A model generated the notes under the pieces. It saw only the letters and a program-made list of their open reading frames with translations, did not search any database and was not told the origin of the DNA. The position numbers and the translations under genes were made by a program. A DNA stretch of 64,000 nt from Sphingobacterium faecium (lineage in GTDB: Bacteria; Bacteroidota; Bacteroidia; Sphingobacteriales; Sphingobacteriaceae), in contig NZ_QBKH01000004.1 of NCBI RefSeq assembly GCF_003054045.1, positions 434,001 through 498,000 on the forward strand. The letters run 5' to 3'. The stretch's first letter is position 1, and the number at the start of each line of letters is the position of its first letter. Of the stretch, positions 55,041 to 62,881 are shown in pieces.

Positions 55041-56087
55041 TTAATCTTTAAAAGCATTCCAGCCTTGAGCGGTGATAGGATAAACTTTTCCTGATTTAGC
55101 AATCATTTGGCATCCTTCGCTCGGTTGTGTAATATGACCAATAATCGTAATATCCATGGATCCTTTTATTTTATCATAATCGGATTGTGGTATGGTAAAT
55201 AACAATTCATAATCTTCACCACCATTGAGCGCACAAACTGTTGGATCAAGTCCAAATTCTCGTGCTGTTTCGTAAGTCATCGAATCCAACGGTATTTTTT
55301 CTTCATACAATTTACAACCTTTGTCCGAAGCCTCACAAATATGGATGATCTCCGAAGCTAGCCCATCCGATACATCGATCATCGCATTGGGTTTTACTCC
55401 GATCTCAGCAAGTAACTCGACAATATCTCTTCTAGCCTCAGGTTTCAATTGACGCTCAACAATATAATCTTTACCTTCCAAGTCAGGCTGTATATTAGGG
55501 TTCTCTAGGAAGATATTTTTTTCGCGCTCTAATAACTGTAGCCCTACATAAGCACCGCCTAGATCGCCTGAAACGCAGAGTAAATCTCCTTCTTGTGCTC
55601 CCGATCGATAAGCGATCTGATCTTCATCAGCAAAACCAATACTCGTTACAGAAATGACTAATCCTTGTACAGATGCAGAAGTATCTCCTCCGATCAGATC
55701 GACATTGTATTTTTTACAAGCAATCAATGCGCCCTGATAAATTTCTTCTACAGCTTCTAATGGGAATTTTGAAGATAGACCTATTGAAAATGTAATCTGT
55801 GAAGCCTTTCCATTCATGGCATAGATATCACTCAAATTGACTTGAACAGCTTTATAGCCTAAATGCTTTAACGGTACATAACGTAAATCAAAATGGATCC
55901 CTTCCAGTAACAGATCTGTTGATATTAAAGTTTTCTTATTCGAAAAATCTAAAACAGCAGCATCATCTCCAATTCCTTTAATCGTACTTGGTTCATTGAT
56001 TTCGACAGCTTTAGTTAAATAAGAAATTAAACCAAACTCACCCAATTCACCTAAATTTGTTCTTTCTGTATTATCAAATTCTAACAT
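55041..56087 (-). CDS. thiL: Thiamine-phosphate kinase
   Basis: Phosphorylates thiamine monophosphate to the diphosphate cofactor with ATP. The ATG at 56087 (MLEFDNTERTNLGELGEFGL) gives 348 residues; the frame to 56162 would overlap nadA. Motifs: GIGDDAAVLDF near the N-terminus, LIGGDTSAS, LCVSGDLGGAYVGLQLL and IDVSDGLASE, all typical ThiL metal/ATP residues. It lies 19 bases after nadA and is probably cotranscribed. Confidence 0.95.
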   Translation of the reverse strand: MLEFDNTERTNLGELGEFGLISYLTKAVEINEPSTIKGIGDDAAVLDFSNKKTLISTDLLLEGIHFDLRYVPLKHLGYKAVQVNLSDIYAMNGKASQITFSIGLSSKFPLEAVEEIYQGALIACKKYNVDLIGGDTSASVQGLVISVTSIGFADEDQIAYRSGAQEGDLLCVSGDLGGAYVGLQLLEREKNIFLENPNIQPDLEGKDYIVERQLKPEARRDIVELLAEIGVKPNAMIDVSDGLASEIIHICEASDKGCKLYEEKIPLDSMTYETAREFGLDPTVCALNGGEDYELLFTIPQSDYDKIKGSMDITIIGHITQPSEGCQMIAKSGKVYPITAQGWNAFKD

Positions 56088-56106
56088 ATCTGTCTTTATT
56101 TTACTA

Positions 56107-57102
56107 TTATAATCCCAATTGAGCGGATATTTCCAACATACGCTCAATAGGACGTTGTGCACGGGCGATCACAGATTCATCTAATGTGATTTCGGGGCTT
56201 TCATATTTTAAGCAATTATAAAGCTTCTCCAGTGTATTCAATTTCATATGCGGACAATCGTTACAAGCACAAGCGTTATTAGGAGGCGCAGGAATGAAAG
56301 TTTTGCCTGGACTAGCCTTTTGCATCTGATGGATAATTCCCGACTCTGTAGCGACGATGTAGGTGTTAGCTGGGTCATTGATTGTAAACTTCAACATGCC
56401 CGAGGTAGAACCAACATAATCGGCAGTAGCTAAAATATGATCCTCACATTCTGGATGTGCTATGAATTTCGCTTCCGGATGCTCTGCTCTTAAACGATCT
56501 ATTTTATCTTGAGAAAATATTTCATGCACCATACATGCACCATTCCACAAAACAAGATCTCTTCCTGTTTTCTTTTTCACATATGCCCCTAGATTGCGAT
56601 CTGGACCAAAAATGATCTTTTGATCTAAAGGAAGGCTTTCTACAATTTCTACAGCATTACTCGAAGTACATACAATATCTGAAAGCGCTTTCAATTCAGC
56701 TGTACAGTTGACATAGGTAATGACCAAATGATCGGGGTACTGTTCTTTAAACTTGGCAAATAGATGCGGCGGACATGAATCCGATAATGAACAACCAGCT
56801 TTTGCATCAGGTAGCAACACTTTTTTTGTTGGAGAAAGTATCTTCGCTGTTTCGGCCATAAAGTGTACACCGGCAAAGACAATCATATCAGCATCAGTTT
56901 TTGCAGCCTCTTGCGATAGTCCAAGACTATCACCAATGTAGTCAGCAATATCTTGTATCTCTGCTTCCTGATAATAATGTGCTAAAATAACGGCGTTTTT
57001 TTCTTGTTTTAGACGCTTGATCTCTTGTATGAGATCTAAGCTAGGATCAATGGGAGCATCAATATATCCCTTAGCCTCCATATCGTAATTTACTAAATCC
57101 AT
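56107..57102 (-). CDS. nadA: Quinolinate synthase NadA
   Basis: 4Fe-4S enzyme that condenses iminoaspartate (from NadB) with dihydroxyacetone phosphate to quinolinate. The 331 residues fit the family. Cluster Cys are in [22 protein letters not shown] PECEDH region and [11 protein letters not shown] near the C-terminus. It is transcribed away from nadB across the putative origin. thiL follows. A -7 box (57133-57140) precedes it. Confidence 0.96.
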   Translation of the reverse strand: MDLVNYDMEAKGYIDAPIDPSLDLIQEIKRLKQEKNAVILAHYYQEAEIQDIADYIGDSLGLSQEAAKTDADMIVFAGVHFMAETAKILSPTKKVLLPDAKAGCSLSDSCPPHLFAKFKEQYPDHLVITYVNCTAELKALSDIVCTSSNAVEIVESLPLDQKIIFGPDRNLGAYVKKKTGRDLVLWNGACMVHEIFSQDKIDRLRAEHPEAKFIAHPECEDHILATADYVGSTSGMLKFTINDPANTYIVATESGIIHQMQKASPGKTFIPAPPNNACACNDCPHMKLNTLEKLYNCLKYESPEITLDESVIARAQRPIERMLEISAQLGL

Positions 57103-57132
57103 TAATTCTTCTTCTTAATTTGATTTACACTA

Positions 57133-57140
57133 CAAAATTA
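57133..57140 (-). promoter_or_regulatory. Candidate nadA -7 box
   Basis: On minus this reads TAATTTTG, 30 bases before the nadA start codon. The -33 element is not clear. Confidence 0.45.
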
Positions 57141-57248
57141 AGAATACTTATTCAATAAATCTTTGTATTCAAAAATGATGTTTATAAATCCGATCGTAAC
57201 TTACTGATAGTTAAAAATAGAATATTCATATTCAGCTAATTAACACAC

Positions 57249-57361
57249 TTATCAACATTTCAATAAGCATGTATTTTACCCCATGTTAATAACCGCCTAT
57301 TTTTAATCAAAAGATACAATGTAAATAAATGATTATAAGTGAATTAACATAGTTATCAACA
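57249..57361 (+). promoter_or_regulatory. Left-side DnaA-box variants
   Basis: TTATCAACA occurs at 57249-57257 and 57353-57361, each one mismatch from TTATCCACA. The wider contexts (ttaacacacttatcaacattt and attaacatagttatcaacattt, each split here only for reading) are similar, suggesting a duplicated element about 104 bases apart. Confidence 0.6.
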
Positions 57362-57445
57362 TTTCGTAAAAGGTGAATTTTAATACCTTCTAAAACTGTT
57401 AAAACACGCTATTCATGCTCGATGACAGTTAAATATTTAAGACAG

Positions 57446-57454
57446 TTATCCACA
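57446..57454 (+). promoter_or_regulatory. Perfect DnaA box
   Basis: TTATCCACA, identical to the E. coli R1/R4 type high-affinity DnaA box, in the gap between nadA and nadB. Confidence 0.75.
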
Positions 57455-57473
57455 TCATTTAAAATATCGAATT

Positions 57474-58571
57474 GTAAAGGGCTCAAATTTGAATTTAAAG
57501 GCTCTTAGAATCGAATATTTGAAAATATTAGTTTATGATTTTCAAATATTGAAATATTAATCGTTGTTAATAACAGATCCGCACCTATAGAAAGTAGCGA
57601 GGACATCAAAGAATAAGTGATAAAAAGTTATAAAATCTAATTTTTTAAAATTATACCTCCAAATCAATAGCACAAAGCTAAACTATTTTGATGCGATACA
57701 AATAAATTATTCGAAAAGTTATAAACAAAACTTTCAAATATTTAAATGTAAGCGACTTAAATTTTGATTTAAAGGCCGTATAAAATCGATAAAAACGGGA
57801 TCGATGGATAAAATTTTAAAATTAAGATCCTAACCGAACTTAAATTTAAAATTTTAAAGCTTGAAGTAAATTATGAAGGATTGATAAATAAAATAATTTG
57901 GACATAAAATTCATTTTATCAATCATAAAAATAGTATTGAAAAGGATTTTAAAAATTTTAACCAGGAGATTTTGGTCGATCCAAAAAATCAATTAAAGTT
58001 CCTAACAAGGTCATTAAATGCCAAATGAAATTTAAAAATTCATTTATCGAACTGTAGAGGCTACAAATTCAGTATTAAAGGCATTGAGAATTGAATAAAT
58101 CAAATTTTTTCTTAAAAATATCCAGTTATTGAATTGTAAGGAAGCTTATTTCAGTATATGAATGCTACTCACATGATCTTTATGATTAAAATGTTGAAAA
58201 TAAACTGGATTAGAATAATTCAAAAAAAATTTAAAAATAAATATTTTAAAATATTCATATCTGACGGCCTTTATTCCAGGATAAAGGTTTGATCAAAACA
58301 AATTTCAAAACAGTATTTAAAAGTTAAGGGCTTTAAATTAAAAAATTAAATTTTCAAAAACGTAAATATCGCAGTATAAACCAGTCAAATAGCATTATAA
58401 GCCGTTTTTAACGGCATTATATCTCAGGAAAAAAAATAAAATAATATTTATCGCATTCTAAAAGGGTTTAAAATAACATTTATGAAAAATAAAGCCCCTG
58501 AGAATTGAATATTTGATTTTTGTTTCAATACTCAACCAACAATCAAATTCTCAAAGCCTCAAATTCAACTT
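57474..58571. repeat. Degenerate ~50-bp repeat family in the origin interval
   Basis: At least five copies share a core (T)TTAAAGGC followed by about 5 bases and GAATTGAATA-like sequence: 57474-57526, 57748-57797, 58054-58104, 58487-58520 (partial) and an inverted one at 58541-58571. Copies 57474 and 58054 agree at roughly 70 percent by hand alignment. The 12-mer GAGAATTGAATA is exact at 58086-58097 and 58500-58511. They do not encode proteins. Confidence 0.6.
58268..58287. repeat. Small inverted repeat in the origin interval
   Basis: CCTTTAT (58268-58274) and ATAAAGG (58281-58287) separated by 6 bases. A second, GCCGTT/AACGGC, is at 58401-58406 and 58410-58415. Both could form hairpins or protein-binding sites. 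Confidence 0.4.
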
Positions 58572-58610
58572 GACAAAACTAAACAAAGAAAATCAAACGT
58601 ATTCCACATT

Positions 58611-58647
58611 CTTTTTTTTTAATAAATAATAATCTTTTTTATATAAA
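58611..58647. other. AT-only tract, possible DNA-unwinding element
   Basis: A run of nearly pure A/T sequence (one C) directly left of the DnaA-box cluster at 58670-58850, the expected arrangement for a DnaA-opened unwinding element. Confidence 0.45.
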
Positions 58648-58669
58648 AAGGTCTTATTGTTTATTAGTG

Positions 58670-58687
58670 TGTGGAAAATGGGGATAA
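58670..58687 (-). promoter_or_regulatory. Two abutting DnaA-box variants
   Basis: On minus, TTATCCCCA (58679-58687) and TTTTCCACA (58670-58678) lie back to back with no spacer, each one mismatch from TTATCCACA. Confidence 0.5.
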
Positions 58688-58726
58688 AACAGTGAATTAT
58701 TATTTTGATATGAAGATTTTATAAAG

Positions 58727-58746
58727 TTATTAACAATTTATTCACA
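58727..58746 (+). promoter_or_regulatory. DnaA box (perfect) beside a variant
   Basis: TTATTCACA at 58738-58746 fits TTATNCACA exactly; TTATTAACA at 58727-58735 differs by one base. They are 2 bases apart on the same strand. Confidence 0.6.
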
Positions 58747-58840
58747 ATAAATTCATTTTAATCGCCTGATTTTTAATACTGTGATTTTTCGTTGATTTTA
58801 TTTTCAATAAAAAAATGTGAATTGTTTGTGTGTTAATTTA

Positions 58841-58849
58841 TGTGGATAA
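58841..58849 (-). promoter_or_regulatory. Perfect DnaA box (minus strand)
   Basis: TGTGGATAA, the complement of TTATCCACA, about 170 bases before nadB. A further variant TTTTCCACA lies at 58953-58961 on plus. Confidence 0.7.
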
Positions 58850-59015
58850 AGAGACGATTTTGTGCTAATAACTTTTAGAAATTTTGTTAGAAATAGGAGA
58901 TATCAACATTAAAAAAAAAGTTATCATTTTTATTTAACCTTTTATTTACACGTTTTCCACATTTTTTGTTAATTTGAATAGTCAAAATGTGCTGGTCACA
59001 TGCTAATTTTATTTT

Positions 59016-60608
59016 ATGTCAGAAAGAAAGGTAGATTTCCTTGTAATTGGGTCTGGAATCGCGGGTTTAAGTTTTGCTTTAAAAGCGGCAGATCATGGTA
59101 AAGTATTGATTGTCACGAAGTCTAACGAGGATGAATCAAATACAAAATATGCGCAAGGAGGAGTAGCGGCAGTTGTGGATAAGTCTGATAGCTTTGAACA
59201 GCATATTGTTGATACTCAGATAGCTGGAGATGGATTATGTGATGTTGAAATTGTGGAAAACGTAGTGCGCGAAGCTCCGGAGCGTATCAATGAATTGATT
59301 TCGTATGGAACATCATTTGATAAATCTGATGCAGGCGTATATGATCTGGCAAAGGAGGGAGGGCACTCAGCTCATCGTATTTTACATTATAAAGATATTA
59401 CCGGATATGAGATCGAAAGATCTTTACTGCAGAAAATTCATGAACATCCAAATATTGAAATGCTAACCCATTATTTTGCTATCGACCTGATCACACAGCA
59501 TCATTTGGGTGAATTTGTTGATAAACAAAGAGAAGATATCAAATGTTATGGGATCTATGCTTTTAACACCAATACGCATCAAGTTGATAAGATATTAAGT
59601 AAAATTACGGTGATGGCATCGGGTGGTGCTGGACATATCTATGCGAGTACGACCAATCCAACCATAGCAACAGGCGATGGAATTGCGATGGTATATCGGG
59701 CAAAAGGGAAGGTGCGAAATATGGAATTTATGCAGTTTCATCCTACATCTTTATATAATCCAAGTGACTCGCCAGCCTTTTTGGTTTCGGAAGCAGTTCG
59801 TGGTTTTGGTGGTATTTTAAGACGTGTGAATGGTGAAGATTTCATGAAAGAATATGATGAGCGAGCATCACTAGCACCTCGGGATATAGTGGCAAGAGCA
59901 ATCGATTCGGAGATGAAAAAATCGGGTATTGACTACGTTTATTTGGATATTACGCATCGAGAAAAGGCAGATATTATTAAACATTTTCCAAATATTTATG
60001 AAAAATGTCTATCAATAGGATTGGATATGAGTAAAGATTTTATTCCGGTTACACCTGCTGCCCACTATTTATGTGGTGGTATTTATGTGGATGACTATGG
60101 TAGAAGCAGCATAAGAAATCTGTATGCTTGTGGTGAATGTTCATCAACAGGTCTGCATGGTGCAAATCGGTTAGCATCCAATTCATTGCTAGAAGCTTTG
60201 GTATATGCACATCGTATCTATTTGGATTCGTCCAAAGCGGTATCGGATGCTGACTATGCGGTAGGCGTACCAGAATGGGATGATTCAAAAGCAAAGCTAT
60301 CTAATGAAGATATTTTGGTCACACATAATTTGAGAGAATGTCAAAAAGTAATGAGTGATTATGTGGGAATTGTGAGATCTGATTTCAGATTAGAACGTGC
60401 ACTTAATCGACTGCATTTATTGTACGGCGAGACAGAAGATTTTTACAGGCATACTAAATTGTCGGTTAAATTATGTGAATTGAGGAATGTAATACAGGTC
60501 GCATTTATTGTTACCAAGTCAGCCTTGCTGCGTAAAGAAAGTAGGGGACTTCATTTTACAACAGATTATCCGCATCATGCGGATACTTTAAAAGATACTA
60601 TATTTTAG
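59016..60608 (+). CDS. nadB: L-aspartate oxidase NadB
   Basis: FAD enzyme that oxidises L-aspartate to iminoaspartate, the substrate of NadA, at the start of de novo NAD synthesis. The 530 residues have the N-terminal dinucleotide-binding VIGSGIAGLSFALKAA, TKYAQGGVAAV, GGIYVDDYGRSSI and HGANRLASNSLLEALVYA. It lies at the right edge of the putative origin, transcribed away from nadA. The gamma-carbonic-anhydrase gene follows after 6 bases. Confidence 0.97.
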   Translation: MSERKVDFLVIGSGIAGLSFALKAADHGKVLIVTKSNEDESNTKYAQGGVAAVVDKSDSFEQHIVDTQIAGDGLCDVEIVENVVREAPERINELISYGTSFDKSDAGVYDLAKEGGHSAHRILHYKDITGYEIERSLLQKIHEHPNIEMLTHYFAIDLITQHHLGEFVDKQREDIKCYGIYAFNTNTHQVDKILSKITVMASGGAGHIYASTTNPTIATGDGIAMVYRAKGKVRNMEFMQFHPTSLYNPSDSPAFLVSEAVRGFGGILRRVNGEDFMKEYDERASLAPRDIVARAIDSEMKKSGIDYVYLDITHREKADIIKHFPNIYEKCLSIGLDMSKDFIPVTPAAHYLCGGIYVDDYGRSSIRNLYACGECSSTGLHGANRLASNSLLEALVYAHRIYLDSSKAVSDADYAVGVPEWDDSKAKLSNEDILVTHNLRECQKVMSDYVGIVRSDFRLERALNRLHLLYGETEDFYRHTKLSVKLCELRNVIQVAFIVTKSALLRKESRGLHFTTDYPHHADTLKDTIF

Positions 60609-60614
60609 AACGAT

Positions 60615-61124
60615 ATGGCTTGTATATTACCAGTTAAGGGAATAAGTCCCAAGTATAAAGACAATTGCTTTATAGCGCCCAATTGTACGATTGTTGGTGA
60701 TGTGGAGTTAGGTGAGCATTGTTCGGTATGGTTTAATGCGGTGATCAGAGGTGATGTCAATTTTATTCGTATTGGTGATTATACCAATATACAGGATGGA
60801 GTTGTCATTCACTGTACTTATCAAAAGGCTGGAACCACGATAGGTAATTATGTCAATATTGGTCATCAAGCTATGGTACATGGCTGTATTGTACATGATC
60901 ATGTCCTGATCGGTATGGGGGCAATTGTAATGGATAATGCCGTAGTGGAAAGTCATGTAATTATTGCGGCAGGTGCAGTTGTATTGGAAAATACGATATG
61001 TGAATCGGGCCACTTATACGCAGGTGTGCCTGCTAAAAAAATAAAAGCGATAACTGAAGAACAAAGATTGATGTTACAACAGTTACCGCATAATTACGTT
61101 TTATATAGTTCCTGGTTTGACTAA
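60615..61124 (+). CDS. Gamma-class carbonic anhydrase-like (left-handed beta-helix) protein
   Basis: A 169-residue hexapeptide-repeat protein of the gamma-carbonic anhydrase/PaaY-like family, usually a zinc- or iron-dependent trimer. The metal His are in HQAMVHGCIVHDH and an earlier His (VVIHCTY), with typical repeats VGDVELGEHCSVWFNAVIRGD. The activity may be CO2 hydration or a related one. Probably cotranscribed with nadB. Its stop overlaps the convergent Ig-like gene stop by 4 bases. Confidence 0.92.
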   Translation: MACILPVKGISPKYKDNCFIAPNCTIVGDVELGEHCSVWFNAVIRGDVNFIRIGDYTNIQDGVVIHCTYQKAGTTIGNYVNIGHQAMVHGCIVHDHVLIGMGAIVMDNAVVESHVIIAAGAVVLENTICESGHLYAGVPAKKIKAITEEQRLMLQQLPHNYVLYSSWFD

Positions 61125-62803
61125 TTTATGTCATTCAGTTCTTGTAAACTGAACGTTTCATTTTGCTCCCAGTTTGCTCGTATTGTAAAGGTTTTGTTGA
61201 GATAAACAAGGGGTTCTGGTTGGGTCAATTTATAAACTTCTCCAGGATCCCAGATACCATTTTTGTTATCATCACGAATGATTCTTATCGTATATTTTCC
61301 TCCGGGAAACTCTTTATAACCTAATTTTCCGGTGGCATTATTTAAGATATCTCGTCGATATACTTTCTCCTTCTTTTCATCTATGAGTTCCACAATGTAT
61401 TGTTTAGTGCTATCTATTGATGTAAAAGTAAACGTGATGTCACCATAATTATCGCTATCATCATAGGTAAGCGATAGCTTATGTTCCTTATTTTTTTCGC
61501 CAAAATAACCTTGCATAGCACCTTCTTCTAGTATGATTTGATAGTTCTTTTGCTTCCTCCAATTGTATCGAATATGGTAAATGTTGGCTACTGTACTATC
61601 CAACTGAAGTTGAAAATTGGTCTTCGATATACTGTCTTCTGTAAACTTAATTTTACTCTTATCGATGGTTTTAATAGGTGTAAGCGATGACAATGTCAGA
61701 TGTTTGACACGGTCTACTTTTCCTGTTGAAGGCGATGTAATGGGTACAATAGACCGATCTAATTTGAGGTTGGTTTTTTTAATTAATATGGTATCCAGTA
61801 CCGAATTACTTTCGGATAGTACAAATTTAAGCGAGTCTTTTTCTAAATTGCTGATATAGATGAAAGCAGAATCCTGCTTCTGTGAATAATTTACAATCTT
61901 AGTTTTATCGTTTTCTTCATCATTTAATAGGATAAGTTTGGGCTGTGTAACACCTCTATTAAATACTAAATGTATGCGACCTGTATTTTCAATTTTTTTA
62001 TCGAGTACTCTAAATTTTGTTGGTGTCCCTTTGGATATTTGGAGATTGATATTACTAAGGTCTTTATCCAATACAATCGAATCCTTTAAAAATCCGATTA
62101 ATTCATCAGGATTATTGTAGATACGGTCATTATTGGTTTCTTTTAATGCATAGATACGATAGGTGTTTGCTCTTAGATTACTGATTTTAAAATTACCTAC
62201 AGTATCTGTTTGCGCAAAAATATTAGCTTTCTTTTTGCCAAAGATAGAATCTTGGCTTATTGGAATTAATAGTACCCTGACTTCTTTTTCCTTCTCTTTA
62301 GTCAATGCATTGGTTACATTACCAGATATCGATAATGAATCAATTTGATCTCCTGTAGCAAATACATAACTGTAATTGATGATCGGATTACTGGCATTAT
62401 AATCGACAAGGCCTTTACCAAAATTGATGGTATAGGTGGTATTTTGCTCTAGCGAATCCGGTAACGTAATTTCCAGTATTTTCTTCTTTACTTTAAATTG
62501 TGGTAGCCTATCCATATCTGGAGAAATACTGATTTCCTTCTGCTGGTTGTTCAATTTGATATACTCATCCAACGTAATGCTTATTTTTTTCTCTTTAAAA
62601 TTTTTAGAAAAATTGGCGGGAAATTCATTGAGCACAACAGGTGCTATCGAATCTTTTGGTCCCCCTGTGGGCTGTTTAATGCTGGCACATTGCACGGTGA
62701 GCAAAATCAGACTGGAAAACAAGCTTAAAAGCACTAACCTTGTTATTAAGGTGCTTTTAATGCTTTTTAAGCTTGTTTTATTTATTTTTGAATGTAGACT
62801 CAT
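61121..62803 (-). CDS. Ig-like (SbsA-type) domain lipoprotein
   Basis: A 560-residue lipoprotein: a long basic leader (MSLHSKINKTSLKSIKSTLI), then a hydrophobic stretch and lipobox LTVQC. The mature part starts ASIKQPTGGPKDSIAPVV and contains several beta-rich Ig-like segments (KISITLDEYIKL, SYVFATGDQIDSLSISGNVTN, NNDRIYNNPDELIGFL) ending in a Bacteroidota DUF-type tail with DDNKNGIWDPGEVY, an EF-hand-like calcium loop. This is the type of protein found near LPS export or cell-surface functions, but the role is unknown. The start of the gene contains a long inverted repeat (62717-62778). Confidence 0.85.
   Translation of the reverse strand: MSLHSKINKTSLKSIKSTLITRLVLLSLFSSLILLTVQCASIKQPTGGPKDSIAPVVLNEFPANFSKNFKEKKISITLDEYIKLNNQQKEISISPDMDRLPQFKVKKKILEITLPDSLEQNTTYTINFGKGLVDYNASNPIINYSYVFATGDQIDSLSISGNVTNALTKEKEKEVRVLLIPISQDSIFGKKKANIFAQTDTVGNFKISNLRANTYRIYALKETNNDRIYNNPDELIGFLKDSIVLDKDLSNINLQISKGTPTKFRVLDKKIENTGRIHLVFNRGVTQPKLILLNDEENDKTKIVNYSQKQDSAFIYISNLEKDSLKFVLSESNSVLDTILIKKTNLKLDRSIVPITSPSTGKVDRVKHLTLSSLTPIKTIDKSKIKFTEDSISKTNFQLQLDSTVANIYHIRYNWRKQKNYQIILEEGAMQGYFGEKNKEHKLSLTYDDSDNYGDITFTFTSIDSTKQYIVELIDEKKEKVYRRDILNNATGKLGYKEFPGGKYTIRIIRDDNKNGIWDPGEVYKLTQPEPLVYLNKTFTIRANWEQNETFSLQELNDIN
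62717..62778. repeat. Long inverted repeat at the 5' end of the Ig-like lipoprotein gene
   Basis: Arms 62717-62733 and 62761-62778 match over 17 bases with one inserted T, separated by 27 bases. It lies in the signal-peptide region of the coding sequence, 25 bases after the start codon on minus, so it could form a hairpin in the mRNA near the ribosome start. Confidence 0.5.
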
Positions 62804-62881
62804 AAATGAAATAATAATACTTTATATCGCTTTATTTTACATTATTAATATTTTAACCACAAATAATTAATAATCAGTGTG

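Larger units (their letters stand above)
57103..59015. other. oriC: Putative chromosomal replication origin (oriC)
   Basis: About 1.9 kb with no credible gene, very AT-rich, between divergent nadA and nadB. It has three perfect DnaA boxes TTATNCACA (57446-57454 plus, 58738-58746 plus, 58841-58849 minus) and at least six one-mismatch boxes in two clusters near its ends. A degenerate repeat family of about 50 bp fills the middle and an A/T tract lies at 58611-58647. dnaA and dnaN are within 14 kb, and mnmG, a classic origin neighbour, is about 4 kb away. I infer this is oriC; I could not calculate GC skew. Confidence 0.7.

Noticed and set aside
57103..59015. A CRISPR array or a coding remnant in the origin interval
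   Set aside because: The repeats are degenerate, irregularly spaced and partly inverted, not CRISPR-like, and no reading frame is kept across them.
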